Shown one piece after another: positions 33,041 to 42,032 of a stretch of 64,000 nt of DNA (positions are counted from its first letter, which is position 1; each line of letters opens with the position of its first letter). This DNA comes from Ruania zhangjianzhongii (lineage in GTDB: Bacteria; Actinomycetota; Actinomycetes; Actinomycetales; Beutenbergiaceae). The DNA lies in assembly GCF_008000995.1 (NCBI RefSeq), contig NZ_CP042828.1, positions 4,020,882 through 4,084,881 of the forward strand, given 5' to 3'. The position numbers and the translations under genes are program-made. Under the pieces are notes generated by a model. The model made no database searches. It saw only the letters and a program-made list of their open reading frames with translations, and had not been told where the DNA came from.

Positions 33041-33661
33041 ATGGCGAAAGCACCCGATCAGACCCGACGCAACCCACACTCCACCGAGGCGATCCTGCGG
33101 GCCTCCCTGGAACTGGCGCAGGAGCACGGCTGGGCGAAGGTCAGCATCGACGGCATCGCGGCCCGGGCGGGGGTGAGCAAACGGACCATCTATCGGTGGT
33201 GGCCGTCCAAGGGCGCGGTCGTCCTCGATGCCTATGTGCAGCGGATCCAGCACACCCCCCTGATGACCCCACAGCCCACGCCGCACGGGGACATCCGCAC
33301 CGATCTGGTGCGCCTGGTCAAGGACGGCTGGATCCAGACCGTGGGCGACTCGGCCACCTTGGTCGCTTCGCTGATCGGGGAAGCGCAACACGACCCGCAC
33401 CTCGGCACCCAGCTGTGGGAGCACTTCATCACCCCCGCGAACAAGAGCGTGATGGAACGCATCTCGCTCGGCCAGGACGAGGGGGAACTGGCGCCCGGAG
33501 TCGATCCCTACCGCGCGACAGAACTGATCTACGGGCAGATCTTCGTGCGGCTGCTCCAGACGCCCGACGCCGTCGACGCCCCATTTTTGGAGAACTGCGT
33601 CGACCTTGCCCTCAGCGGACTCAGCCCCAGCCGGCCCGCGCCGGAGAGCGAGTCTTCGTAA
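33041..33661 (+). CDS. TetR/AcrR-family regulator
   Basis: A 206-residue repressor with the N-terminal TetR helix-turn-helix (STEAILRASLELAQEHGWAKV, then GIAARAGVSKRTIYRWWPSK, residues about 12-60) and a C-terminal ligand domain of the TetR_C type (GDIRTDLVRLVKD). It is divergent from the five-gene unit 32920-28952, with two matching dyads in the shared promoter region, so it likely represses both. The inducer is unknown; reductases and epimerases in the unit suggest an electrophilic or hydrophobic small molecule. Confidence 0.92.
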   Translation: MAKAPDQTRRNPHSTEAILRASLELAQEHGWAKVSIDGIAARAGVSKRTIYRWWPSKGAVVLDAYVQRIQHTPLMTPQPTPHGDIRTDLVRLVKDGWIQTVGDSATLVASLIGEAQHDPHLGTQLWEHFITPANKSVMERISLGQDEGELAPGVDPYRATELIYGQIFVRLLQTPDAVDAPFLENCVDLALSGLSPSRPAPESESS

Positions 33662-33691
33662 GGCGACTGCAGCCCGGACGAGGTCTCCGGC

Positions 33692-34558
33692 CTACTTGCT
33701 CAAGTTCTTGAACTGCTGCACGGCCAGCGGCAGGAACACGGCCATGATCAGCGCGGGCCAGATCACCGCCCCGGCGATCGCGTGGCCGTCGATCCAGTAG
33801 CTGGCCTCCCCCACCCCGGCGCCCGGGGTCTGGAACAGCTCACGGATCGCGTTCGCCGTCGAGGACACCGGGTTCCAGGCCGCTACCGCACCCAGCCAGC
33901 CCGGCATCATCTCCGGGGGCGCAAACACTGAGGAGATGAAGCCCAGCGGGAACGCGACGGCGAACAGCGAGCCCGCCACCTCGGTGTTCTTGATCATCAG
34001 CCCCAGGAAGATGCCGACGAAGATCAACGCTAGCCGCAGCCACAGCAGCAGGGCGAAGGCGAACAGGGTTGCCGCGAGGCTGCCGCCAGTACGCCAGCCG
34101 ACGATCAGTGCGATCCCGCCGATGACGGCGAGGTCGAGGGCTGCCTGGATGATGTCGGAGACACCGCGGCCGGTCACGACTGCCGAGGGGGACATCGGCA
34201 TCGACCGGAAGCGGTCCATGAACCCCTTCTCCTTGTTCAGGGTGACCGCGAACGCCGTGTTCATGAACCCGAACGCCATCGTCATCGCGAACAGTCCGGG
34301 CATCGCGTAGTCGATGTAGCCCTCGCCGGCGCCCTGGCCGGTGACGTCCATCGCCGAACCGAACACGTAGACGAACATCAGCACCATCACTACGGGCATG
34401 CCGAGCTGCCACGCGAAGGTGGAGGGTTGGCGCGCCACGTGGGTGAACTCCTGCATCACGATGGTCCAGCAGTCCTTGATCGCCCAGCCGACCCGCGAGG
34501 CAAGAGAGTCCAGATCGGGCGGTCCAGGTGCCGCGGCGGTCTGCTCGGTGGTGGTCAT
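33692..34558 (-). CDS. ABC-2 transporter permease (DrrB-like)
   Basis: A 288-residue membrane protein with six helices, the ABC-2 type permease of the daunorubicin-resistance DrrB family. The signature region is LGFISSVFAPPEMMPGWLGAVAAWNP with VSSTANAIRELFQ, and an early GLFAMTMAFGFMNTAFAVT. It pairs with the ATPase encoded just upstream (the ATPase stop and permease start share a base) and should export a hydrophobic drug or lipid. It converges with the TetR gene at 33661. Confidence 0.92.
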   Translation of the reverse strand: MTTTEQTAAAPGPPDLDSLASRVGWAIKDCWTIVMQEFTHVARQPSTFAWQLGMPVVMVLMFVYVFGSAMDVTGQGAGEGYIDYAMPGLFAMTMAFGFMNTAFAVTLNKEKGFMDRFRSMPMSPSAVVTGRGVSDIIQAALDLAVIGGIALIVGWRTGGSLAATLFAFALLLWLRLALIFVGIFLGLMIKNTEVAGSLFAVAFPLGFISSVFAPPEMMPGWLGAVAAWNPVSSTANAIRELFQTPGAGVGEASYWIDGHAIAGAVIWPALIMAVFLPLAVQQFKNLSK

Positions 34559-35520
34559 CAGGCGGCCTCCGTCATCGTTCGGGACGTGGTCAGGTGCAGG
34601 AATGCTTCGTCGAGGGTGGGTCGGCGCAGCCCGATATCGGCGATCTCCAGACCGCGAGCGCGGATCTCGGCCGCCACCTCGGTCAGTGCCCGGACGCCGT
34701 CGGGCACCGGGACGCTGATACTGCCTGCGGCCTCGTCCACGGCCACCTCGAGCCCGGTGACCTGCTCGACCACGGCAGCGACGCTGCGCAGCACCGCGGG
34801 GTCGGCCGCGGCAACCTCCAGGCGTTCGTCCCCGATCCGTCGCTTCAGGCCGGTCGGGGTGTCCTCGACGAAGTTGCGGCCATGGTCGATCACCGTGATC
34901 CGGTCACAGAGCTTGTCCGCCTCGTCCAAGTAGTGGGTGGTGAGGAGCACTGTGGTGCCCTGCGCGGCGAGGTCACGCACCGCATGCCAGACCTCGCGCC
35001 GACCGGCCGGGTCCAGTCCGGTGGTCGGCTCGTCCAGGAACAGCACCTGCGGGGCAAGGATCATGCTGGCTGCGAGATCGAGCCGGCGGCGCATCCCACC
35101 GGAGAACTTCTTCGGGGTGCGGTCGGCCGAATCCTGGAGTCCGAAGAGCTCCAGCAGCTCATCGGCACGACGGCGGGCGGCCGGCTTGTCCAGTCGGAAG
35201 AGCCTGCCGAACGTGGTCAGGTTCTGCCGGGCGCTGAGCAGATCGTCGACGGCGGTCTGCTGACCGGCGAGGCCGATGCTGGCCCGGACGTGCCGAGGCT
35301 GGGTCCGCACGTCGAATCCGGCTACGGCGGCGTTGCCGTGGTCGAGTCGGGTGAGCGTGGTCAAGATGCGCACCATCGTGGTCTTCCCGGCGCCGTTCGG
35401 GCCGAGGAGGCCGTGCACGGTGCCACGGGGCACGGCGAGGTCGACGTCGTCGAGGGCGAGCTTCTCCTTGTAGCGCTTCGTCACGCTGGTGGCCTGGACT
35501 GCGAACTCTGGTGGTCCCAC
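34558..35520 (-). CDS. ABC transporter ATPase (DrrA-like)
   Basis: A 320-residue ATPase with Walker A GPNGAGKTT, signature FSGGMRRRLDLA, Walker B VLFLDEPTTGLDP and H-loop LLTTHYLDEAD, plus the C-terminal DrrA-type extension that ends ADIGLRRPTLDEAFLHLT. The GTG at 35520 was chosen: it has TAAGGAG six bases upstream, while the longer frame reads through the operator region. With the permease it forms a drug-type exporter, probably repressed by the divergent TetR protein. Confidence 0.94.
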   Translation of the reverse strand: MGPPEFAVQATSVTKRYKEKLALDDVDLAVPRGTVHGLLGPNGAGKTTMVRILTTLTRLDHGNAAVAGFDVRTQPRHVRASIGLAGQQTAVDDLLSARQNLTTFGRLFRLDKPAARRRADELLELFGLQDSADRTPKKFSGGMRRRLDLAASMILAPQVLFLDEPTTGLDPAGRREVWHAVRDLAAQGTTVLLTTHYLDEADKLCDRITVIDHGRNFVEDTPTGLKRRIGDERLEVAAADPAVLRSVAAVVEQVTGLEVAVDEAAGSISVPVPDGVRALTEVAAEIRARGLEIADIGLRRPTLDEAFLHLTTSRTMTEAA

Positions 35521-35543
35521 GAGAATCTCCTTACTGGGTGCGG

Positions 35544-35566
35544 CGTACGCAGAACGATAGCGTACG
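35544..35566. promoter_or_regulatory. TetR operator of the exporter
   Basis: CGTACGC (35544-35550) and GCGTACG (35560-35566) are perfect arms with a 9-base spacer, located between the exporter genes and the divergent TetR gene. It lies 24 bases upstream of the GTG of the ATPase gene. Confidence 0.65.
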
Positions 35567-35606
35567 GTGTGCGCAGAAGGCAACAGTGAAGAAGGCAGGA
35601 CTGAAG

Positions 35607-36353
35607 ATGGCCGAGGACAACCCGCTCGCGCACAGTCATCGGCTGCTCTGGGAGGGGCTGCCGGAGTCGCGGAAGGGTCCCCGACCGACTCTGACGCTGG
35701 AGCAGATCGTCACCGCGGGGATCGCGCTCGCTGACGCCGAGGGGGTGGACGCGCTCTCCATGCGTAAGCTCTCCGCCGAGCTCGGCGTGGGCACGATGTC
35801 CCTCTACCGGTACGTGCCGAACAAGCATGAGCTGCTCAACCTGATGCTCGACCAGGTCCTCGGCACGCAGATCGGCCGGACCGAGCCGGGCGCACCGTGG
35901 CGGGAGACCCTCACCGCGATGGCGGAGCACGGCCGGGCGATGTACCTGAGGCACCCGTGGCTGCTCCAGGTGAACTGGAGCCGACCGGTGCTCGGCCCGA
36001 ACGCGATCGCTCAGATGGAGGAGACCGTGGCCGGGCTGACCGAGCTACCGTTCGGCGACCAGGAGACGATGATGGTCGTCTCCGCACTGGATGCGTACGT
36101 GACCGGCTCGGTGCGTGAGGAGATCCTCTACTCCCAGGCGGCTGCCGAGAGCGGCCTGACCGAGGAGGAGTTCTGGAACTATCAGCTCCCCGTGCTGGTC
36201 CGCGCGATGGAGTCCGGCCAGTTTCCGGCGATGGCAGCGCTGAGCGAGGACGTGTTCGACGCGGGCTGGGAGAGCTCGTTCACCCTCGGGCTGCAGTTCC
36301 TGCTGGACGGGATCGAGCAGCAGGTGGTCCGCCGCACCGGCGCGAAACAGTAG
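35607..36353 (+). CDS. TetR-family regulator with TetR_C_1 domain
   Basis: A 248-residue regulator of the TetR group whose ligand domain is the true TetR_C type. It starts MAEDNPLAHSHRLLWEG, then the helix-turn-helix LTLEQIVTAGIALADAEGVD and LSMRKLSAELGVGTMSLYRYV. The ATG was preferred over a GTG seven codons upstream because of the GCAGGA ribosome site. It is divergent from the DrrAB-like exporter, with a dyad between, so it likely controls export of its own ligand. Confidence 0.92.
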   Translation: MAEDNPLAHSHRLLWEGLPESRKGPRPTLTLEQIVTAGIALADAEGVDALSMRKLSAELGVGTMSLYRYVPNKHELLNLMLDQVLGTQIGRTEPGAPWRETLTAMAEHGRAMYLRHPWLLQVNWSRPVLGPNAIAQMEETVAGLTELPFGDQETMMVVSALDAYVTGSVREEILYSQAAAESGLTEEEFWNYQLPVLVRAMESGQFPAMAALSEDVFDAGWESSFTLGLQFLLDGIEQQVVRRTGAKQ

Positions 36354-36402
36354 CCGGGCCGCTCGGGCAGGTCTCGCTCGGGCCGACCCCGGTTCGATCT
36401 GG

Positions 36403-37368
36403 TCAGCGGTCGCGGTCGGTAGCAGCGAGCAGCCGCGCGCCGAATTCTCGGAAGGGAGCCGCTAGCTCGGCCTCGCTGCTGACCGTGAAGTCTGCGTCCA
36501 GGAACGCGAGGCCGAGGACGAGGCGTTGCCAGGTATCGATCGCCACCGTGAGACGGGTGCGGACCTCGTCGATCTGCTGGACCTCGACGTCGTCGTAGCC
36601 GAACACCTCCAGCACGCGTCCGGTCGGTGCCTCGACTACGACGCAGACCTCTCGGCGATCACGATGCAGCCCCTGACGCAGGTACTCCAACGCAGACTCG
36701 GCCGGGAGCGGGCGCGGCGCGAAGTGCTTCGCGGTCCGCCGCAGGTCGTCGACCCGGTCGAGGCGGAACACCCGCCAGGCGGACCGGCCGATGTCCCAGG
36801 CGAGCAGGTACCAGCGCAGCAGATGGTGCACGTGCCGGTACGGTTCGACGCGGCGTGCGGTGCCCGCCCCCTGTGCGTCGGTATACCCGAAGGTGACCAC
36901 CTCGCGCGCAACGATGGCCTCGCCGAGGACAGCCAGCTGCTCGGCGCTCACCGGTGGGGTACCGGCGGCGGAGGTCTCCAGGCTGGATCGCAGGGCCGCA
37001 AGCCGCGGGCGTAGCCGCGCCGGGAGGAACTGGTCCAGGGTGGCGTAGGCCCGGGTCGCGGCGTCCTGGACGGCTCCCGTGGCCAGCGGGCCGCCGCCGG
37101 CGAACGCGGCCAGCGCCACCAGGGTCGCCACCGCCTCGTCGTCGTCGAAGGTCAGCGGGGGCAGCGCAGCACCAGCAGCGAGCAGGTAGTGCCCGCCCGG
37201 TCCGGGCTGCGTGCGCACCGGGTAGCCGTACCCACGCAGCCGGCTGATGTCCCGGCGCAGGGTCCGCCCGCTCACCCCGAGGCGGTCGGCCAGCTCCGGC
37301 CCGGAGAACGAACGACCGGACTGCAAGGTCGCGAGCAGCGCGAGCATCCGTTCGGTGACATCGGCCAT
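36403..37368 (-). CDS. WYL-domain HTH regulator (YafY/DeoR type)
   Basis: A 321-residue regulator with an N-terminal winged helix (RMLALLATLQSGRSFSGPELADRL, then VSGRTLRRDISRLRGYGYPV) and a central WYL domain (about 140-220) with VEPYRHVHHLLRWYLLAWD and FRLDRVDDLR, then a WCX-type C-terminal region. WYL domains sense nucleic acids or small ligands. It is divergent from the UvrA-like gene, 63 bases between starts, and probably controls it. The start could also be nine bases upstream. Confidence 0.85.
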   Translation of the reverse strand: MADVTERMLALLATLQSGRSFSGPELADRLGVSGRTLRRDISRLRGYGYPVRTQPGPGGHYLLAAGAALPPLTFDDDEAVATLVALAAFAGGGPLATGAVQDAATRAYATLDQFLPARLRPRLAALRSSLETSAAGTPPVSAEQLAVLGEAIVAREVVTFGYTDAQGAGTARRVEPYRHVHHLLRWYLLAWDIGRSAWRVFRLDRVDDLRRTAKHFAPRPLPAESALEYLRQGLHRDRREVCVVVEAPTGRVLEVFGYDDVEVQQIDEVRTRLTVAIDTWQRLVLGLAFLDADFTVSSEAELAAPFREFGARLLAATDRDR

Positions 37369-37431
37369 AGCGTTCATGCTGGCAGAAGATGCGGTCAGGA
37401 TCAGGCCACATCTGGTCGTAGCGTGCCGGTC

Positions 37432-39666
37432 ATGACCGAACGCGCGATGACTTTCCGTGGTGTCCACGTCAACAACCTCGTCGATCTGGATCTGGACATT
37501 CCCCGAGGACAGCTGGTGGTGGTCATCGGCCGATCCGGGTCGGGCAAGACCTCGCTGGTGTTCGACACGCTGGCCGCGGAGGCCGGATATCAACTGAACG
37601 AGACGTTCCCTCCGTTCACCCGCAACCGGCTGCCGAAGTGGACCCGTCCGCAGGCCGACCGGATCACCGGGCTGTCTCCAGTGATCGTCATCGACCAACG
37701 CCGGATCGGCGGCAACGCCCGCTCGACCGTCGGCACCAGCACCGAGATCTGGACCTACCTGCGGCTGCTGTTCTCCCGGCTGAGCACACCGCAGGTGGGT
37801 GAGTCGGGCCGCTTCTCCTTCAACGACCCGTCCGGGATGTGTCCCACCTGCTCCGGGCTGGGCGAGGTGGTGGTCAGTGCCGTGGAGGAGTTCCTCGATC
37901 TGGACAAGTCCCTGGCGGAGGGGGCGATCCGGCTACCCGGATTCGGTCACGGCGGCTACTGGTACTCCCAGTACGCCGATATCGGCACCTTCGAGGCCGA
38001 TACCCCGCTGCGGGAGTGGAGCCCGGCACAGCGCCACGCGCTCCTCTACGGCGGGGAGGCGGCAGCAGCGCTGGGCACCCGGCCGCCGGAGGGTTACGAG
38101 GGGGTGGTGGACCGGTTCGAACGCATCTACCTGCACACCTCCGACCACCTCTCGGAGAAGAAGCAGGCCACGATCGCCGAGTTCACCCGGGCCCAGACCT
38201 GCCCGGCCTGTGACGGTGACCGGCTGAACGAGGCCGCCCGGGCCGCGACCGTGAACGGCCACACCATCACCGAGCTGGCCCGGCTGGAGATCACCGACCT
38301 GGCCGAGGCGGTCCGCGGCGTCGAGGCCCCTCAGGTCGCGCCGGTGACGGAGGCGTTGACCGAACGCCTGGCAGCGATGATCACCATCGGGCTGGGCTAC
38401 CTGACGCTGTCCCGGACCAGCACCACGCTCTCCGGCGGCGAGTCCCAGCGGATCAAGACGGTGAAACACCTGGCGTCCAGCCTGACCACGATGACCTACG
38501 TCGTCGACGAACCGACCGTGGGCCTGCACCCGGCCGATGTCACCACGATGCTCGACCTGCTCGCCCGGCTGCGCGATCGGGGCAACAACGTGATCGTCGT
38601 CGAGCATGATCCTGCGGTGATGGCCCGCGCCGATCAGATCATCGAGATCGGCCCGGGCGCCGGCGCCGACGGCGGCACGCTGGTCTATCAGGGCCCGTGG
38701 GCGCAGTTGCAGCACTCAAGCACGCCCACCGCCCGCGCGCTCGCTCGGCGCCGGCCCACCAGCACCTCACCCCGCCGGGCGACCGGCCAGCTGACCGTGC
38801 GAGAAGCGGACCGGAACAACCTGCGCCGCCTCACCGTGGACATCCCCACCGGAGTGCTGACCGTGCTCACCGGCGTCGCAGGATCCGGCAAGTCCAGCCT
38901 CGCCGCCGAACTGGTCGACCAGCACGGCGCCACCGTGATCGACCAGCGACCCGTGGCAGCCAACCGGCGCTCCACCCCGATCACCTACACCGGTATTGCC
39001 GCGCCGATCCGCACCCTGTTCGCCAAGCGCAACGGCGTCTCCGCCCGGCTGTTCTCGGCCAACTCCGCCGGCAGCTGCCCGCACTGCCGTGGGCTCGGGG
39101 TGATCTACACCGACCTGGCGTTCCTGGACGGTCAGGAGCTGACCTGCCAGACCTGCCAGGGCCGGCGGTTCACTGCCGAGGTGCTGGGCTACACGGTGAA
39201 CGGGCTGACCATCGCCGACGTCAACGACCTCACCGTCGAGCAGGCGGCGGAGCAGCTGGACGAGCCGGGGATCACCCGCCGGCTCGTCCGGCTGCGCGAG
39301 GTCGGCCTCGGCTACCTACGCCTGGGCCAGTCGCTGACCACCCTCTCCGGCGGGGAGTGCCAACGGCTGAAGATCGCCCGTGAGCTCGACGAGGCTGACG
39401 AGCCGCATACCTATGTGCTCGACGAGCCCACCACCGGACTGCATCTGGACGATATCGAGGTACTGGTCGCGGTCCTCGACGGCCTCCTCGCCCGCGGGCA
39501 CACCGTGGTGGTGATCGAGCACAACCTGGACGTCATCCGCCACGCGGACTGGCTGATCGACCTCGGCCCCGGTCCCGGCCGGCACGGCGGCCGGGTGCTC
39601 TACCAGGGCCGGGTGGGCGACTACTCCGGCGCCAGCACCCCGACCGGTGCAGCGCTCGGCCACTGA
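37432..39666 (+). CDS. Short UvrA-like ABC ATPase (excinuclease A paralogue)
   Basis: A 744-residue UvrA-like protein with two ABC units, about 200 residues shorter than true UvrA. First unit: Walker A GRSGSGKTSL, zinc motif CPTCSGLGEV, CPACDGDRLNEAA, signature TLSGGESQRIK, and VVDEPTVGLHPAD. Second unit: GVAGSGKSSL, CPHCRGLGV and CQTCQGRRF, TLSGGECQRLK, and VLDEPTTGLHLDD. Relatives in producers give resistance to DNA-binding drugs such as daunorubicin (DrrC). It adjoins a drug-type exporter and a WYL regulator, which fits a resistance role. Confidence 0.9.
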   Translation: MTERAMTFRGVHVNNLVDLDLDIPRGQLVVVIGRSGSGKTSLVFDTLAAEAGYQLNETFPPFTRNRLPKWTRPQADRITGLSPVIVIDQRRIGGNARSTVGTSTEIWTYLRLLFSRLSTPQVGESGRFSFNDPSGMCPTCSGLGEVVVSAVEEFLDLDKSLAEGAIRLPGFGHGGYWYSQYADIGTFEADTPLREWSPAQRHALLYGGEAAAALGTRPPEGYEGVVDRFERIYLHTSDHLSEKKQATIAEFTRAQTCPACDGDRLNEAARAATVNGHTITELARLEITDLAEAVRGVEAPQVAPVTEALTERLAAMITIGLGYLTLSRTSTTLSGGESQRIKTVKHLASSLTTMTYVVDEPTVGLHPADVTTMLDLLARLRDRGNNVIVVEHDPAVMARADQIIEIGPGAGADGGTLVYQGPWAQLQHSSTPTARALARRRPTSTSPRRATGQLTVREADRNNLRRLTVDIPTGVLTVLTGVAGSGKSSLAAELVDQHGATVIDQRPVAANRRSTPITYTGIAAPIRTLFAKRNGVSARLFSANSAGSCPHCRGLGVIYTDLAFLDGQELTCQTCQGRRFTAEVLGYTVNGLTIADVNDLTVEQAAEQLDEPGITRRLVRLREVGLGYLRLGQSLTTLSGGECQRLKIARELDEADEPHTYVLDEPTTGLHLDDIEVLVAVLDGLLARGHTVVVIEHNLDVIRHADWLIDLGPGPGRHGGRVLYQGRVGDYSGASTPTGAALGH

Positions 39667-39704
39667 CGCCAACCATCGTGGCACTCTCAGTGGCACGGAC
39701 TGCG

Positions 39705-40703
39705 CTACAAGCCCTTTGCCGCGAAGAGCTCTTGCGCCGTCACCTCGTCAATGATCAGTTCGGAGATGTGCCCACCACGAAGCGCACCATTGACCGCATC
39801 GGTCTTATGGGTGCCGGAGACCACGCAGATCCGGTGCGCAATATGTTTCATCTTCGCCAGGTCCGGGCCGGTGCTTCGATCATTGATGCGGATCGCCCGG
39901 TACTCACCATTCTCGTCGAAGAAGGTGGTTCCGATATCGCCGACCGCCCCGTCCTCTTCCAGCTGGGCAAAATCATGGTCGGTCAGGAATGAGCCGTACA
40001 GGTGCGGGGAGCTCGGCACACCGGTGCTCACGGTGCCGATGCTGAAGAGCATCACCCCCGCCTTCTCGCCCAGCTGCCGGACGTGCGCGAAGATGCTCTC
40101 CGCCATGGACAGGCGTTTCAGATGAGCTGAGTCGAAAAAGATCGGCGCCGGGAACTGCTGGACATTGGCCCGGAACGCCTCCGCATACCGGTTCATCATC
40201 GCGTGCGCATAGTGCACCCCGATACCGCTACCGTGACCGATCCCGTTGAGCTGGACCAGCTTGCAGTTGGTCACCGCCTTCGGCTTGAGCTGGTAGCTGA
40301 TCGCATTGACCATCGTGCCCCAGGCGACCGCCAACACCGTGTCGTGCCCGACGACCTCGCGAAGATGCTCAGCAGCGTATGCCGCGGTCCGCGCGTGCCG
40401 CTCCTCCGGACCGGTGCCCTCCGGCATCGTGACCACGGTGGCCTCGACGCCGTAGGCCCGCTGCAGCCGACGCTCGATCGCCGTGGCACGCAGCTCGGGG
40501 CGGGCAACTTTGATCTCGACCAGGCCGACGTCCCGGGCGTGCGAGAGCAGCCGGGAGACCGTCGACCGGGAGACGTCGAGCTCGCGTGCGATCGCCTCCA
40601 TGGTCTTGTCCTCGGAGTAGTACGCGACCGCGGCGGTCAGAGCTTTCCGGAACTGGCGACCCCGCGCTCCGTCCTCGACGGAACGGTCCGAGAGACCAGC
40701 CAC
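39705..40703 (-). CDS. SorC/DeoR-family sugar-binding regulator
   Basis: A 332-residue SorC-type regulator. The N-terminal helix-turn-helix reads DKTMEAIARELDVSRSTVSRLLSHARDVGLV; the effector domain has the family signature GTHKTDAVNGALRGGHISELIIDE near the C-terminus. The GTG at 40703 (GGAGGAGG region upstream) is favoured over an ATG at 40736, because the longer start would lie inside the dyad 40722-40735, which matches the operators at the operon promoter. It likely senses a phosphorylated sugar and controls itself, the transporter operon and the alpha-galactosidase. Confidence 0.88.
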   Translation of the reverse strand: MAGLSDRSVEDGARGRQFRKALTAAVAYYSEDKTMEAIARELDVSRSTVSRLLSHARDVGLVEIKVARPELRATAIERRLQRAYGVEATVVTMPEGTGPEERHARTAAYAAEHLREVVGHDTVLAVAWGTMVNAISYQLKPKAVTNCKLVQLNGIGHGSGIGVHYAHAMMNRYAEAFRANVQQFPAPIFFDSAHLKRLSMAESIFAHVRQLGEKAGVMLFSIGTVSTGVPSSPHLYGSFLTDHDFAQLEEDGAVGDIGTTFFDENGEYRAIRINDRSTGPDLAKMKHIAHRICVVSGTHKTDAVNGALRGGHISELIIDEVTAQELFAAKGL

Positions 40704-40721
40704 GGCCGTCCTACCTCCTCC

Positions 40722-40735
40722 TGCATATGCGTGCA
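40722..40735. promoter_or_regulatory. Candidate SorC operator upstream of its own gene
   Basis: TGCATATGCGTGCA matches the pattern TGCAC-N4-GTGCA in nine of ten defined positions. It ends 19 bases upstream of the GTG start, just before the ribosome site. Confidence 0.5.
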
Positions 40736-40895
40736 TAGACTCGCTCTTCCGGCCTGGAAAGTATCAGATCGACCTCCCGGACCGGACGCACATTGGTGCA
40801 GCGCGCCGACCGGCTGTCTACTTAGACCTATCAGCGCGAGTTGAACGTTGAGCAACCGAGGGGTGTCGTGATCGTGCGCAGTGGGCCCTTGGCCT

Positions 40896-40913
40896 CCGCA
40901 GCCACGGCTGCGG
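40896..40913 (-). terminator. Candidate terminator of the transport operon
   Basis: CCGCAGCC and GGCTGCGG form a perfect 8-base stem around AC, with further flanking complementarity TGGCC/GGCCA. It starts 49 bases after the last stop of the seven-gene operon on the minus strand. Confidence 0.5.
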
Positions 40914-40961
40914 CCACGCTGCCCGTTCAGCTGGTGGAGCGCTTCGATGTCCCGGTAGCAC

Positions 40962-42032
40962 TCAGCCGCTGACGCTCAGCCCGGCGGCCGGCCGCACCAG
41001 CACGGTGGGCACACCGGCAGCGTCGCTGGCCGACCAGGCCGCGCCGCACGCTGCACGGAGCTCGTCCAGGCTGAGCCGGCCGCCATCTCCGAGGTCGTGG
41101 TCCGCACCGGCCCGGCGCAACCGGACCGTTCCCTCGTGGATGCTCGCGACGGCGTCGCGGCAGGTCCACCAGCCGTTCTCACCCTGGGTGGGGGCCGGGT
41201 GGGTCTCGGCGAGCGCGCGCAGGTCCAAGCCGAGATAGTGCGGCCGGTCCGGGGGTCGGGCGCAGAGCAGGTCGGCTGGGCCGTCCACGCCGGTCAGCAC
41301 GTGCAGACCGGCATAGCCTGCGGCCCGCGCGCCGGCGATGTCGCCGCTGAGCCGGTCACCCACCACCAGCGGGTGGCGCGCACCACTGCGGCGAGCAGCC
41401 TGGTGAAAGATCCACGGCTCGGGTTTGCCGGCGTCGCGAGGCACGCGCCCGGTCGCGTGCGTCACGGCTGCCACCATCGCGCCGTTCGCCAGCACCACGC
41501 CTCGGTCCGTGGGCACGCTCGCGTCCAGGTTGGTGGCGATGTGATCCGCCCCGGCATTGATCGCATAGACGGCCTCGGCGAGGTCGCGCCAGCTCAGCGA
41601 GGGGTGCATTCCCTGCACGACGACGGTGGGCGCCTCGTCCGCGCTCGTCACCACGGTCAGTCCTGCTGCGATCAGGGCGGCGCGCAGAGCATCGCTACCG
41701 ATCGCCAGGACCCGGGTCGTGGCCTCGCCCTGATGGGCGATCAGGCTCGCTGCCGCCTGCGCCGAGGTGACGATCTGCTCCGGCGTGGTCGGGATCGCCA
41801 GCGTTGTCAGCCGCTGCGCTACGTCATCCGGGGAGCGGGAGGCGTTGTTCGTCACGAACATCATCGCCATCCCGCTGCCGCACGCTCCCTCGATCGCGTC
41901 GGCAGCGTGCGGCACGGCCTGTGGGCCCCGGTAGACGACGCCGTCGAGATCGAGCAGCGCCGCATCGAATTCCTGCTGGAGCGGACCTGATGTACGACGG
42001 AGGATCCCGAGGCTGTCCTCTGGCCCGGTCAC
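40962..42032 (-). CDS. HAD-IIA family phosphatase (NagD-like)
   Basis: A 356-residue HAD hydrolase of the NagD/PNPase (type IIA) group. The catalytic DxD motif is LLDLDGVVYRG with Asp28 and Asp30; FVTNNASRSPDD is motif II and PLVVGDRLSGDIAGARAAGYA is motif IV, near residues 225-245. It should remove phosphate from a small phosphosugar or polyol phosphate. A C-terminal extension of about 80 residues (from LAETHPAPTQG) is unusual. It is the last gene of the operon and overlaps the FAD enzyme gene by four bases. Confidence 0.88.
   Translation of the reverse strand: MTGPEDSLGILRRTSGPLQQEFDAALLDLDGVVYRGPQAVPHAADAIEGACGSGMAMMFVTNNASRSPDDVAQRLTTLAIPTTPEQIVTSAQAAASLIAHQGEATTRVLAIGSDALRAALIAAGLTVVTSADEAPTVVVQGMHPSLSWRDLAEAVYAINAGADHIATNLDASVPTDRGVVLANGAMVAAVTHATGRVPRDAGKPEPWIFHQAARRSGARHPLVVGDRLSGDIAGARAAGYAGLHVLTGVDGPADLLCARPPDRPHYLGLDLRALAETHPAPTQGENGWWTCRDAVASIHEGTVRLRRAGADHDLGDGGRLSLDELRAACGAAWSASDAAGVPTVLVRPAAGLSVSG

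Noticed and set aside
40869-40973. A possible 34-residue GTG-start peptide (MIVRSGPLASAAT...) on the plus strand
   Set aside because: It overlaps the candidate terminator of the minus-strand operon and the end of the HAD gene, has no recognisable feature, and is better explained as intergenic sequence.
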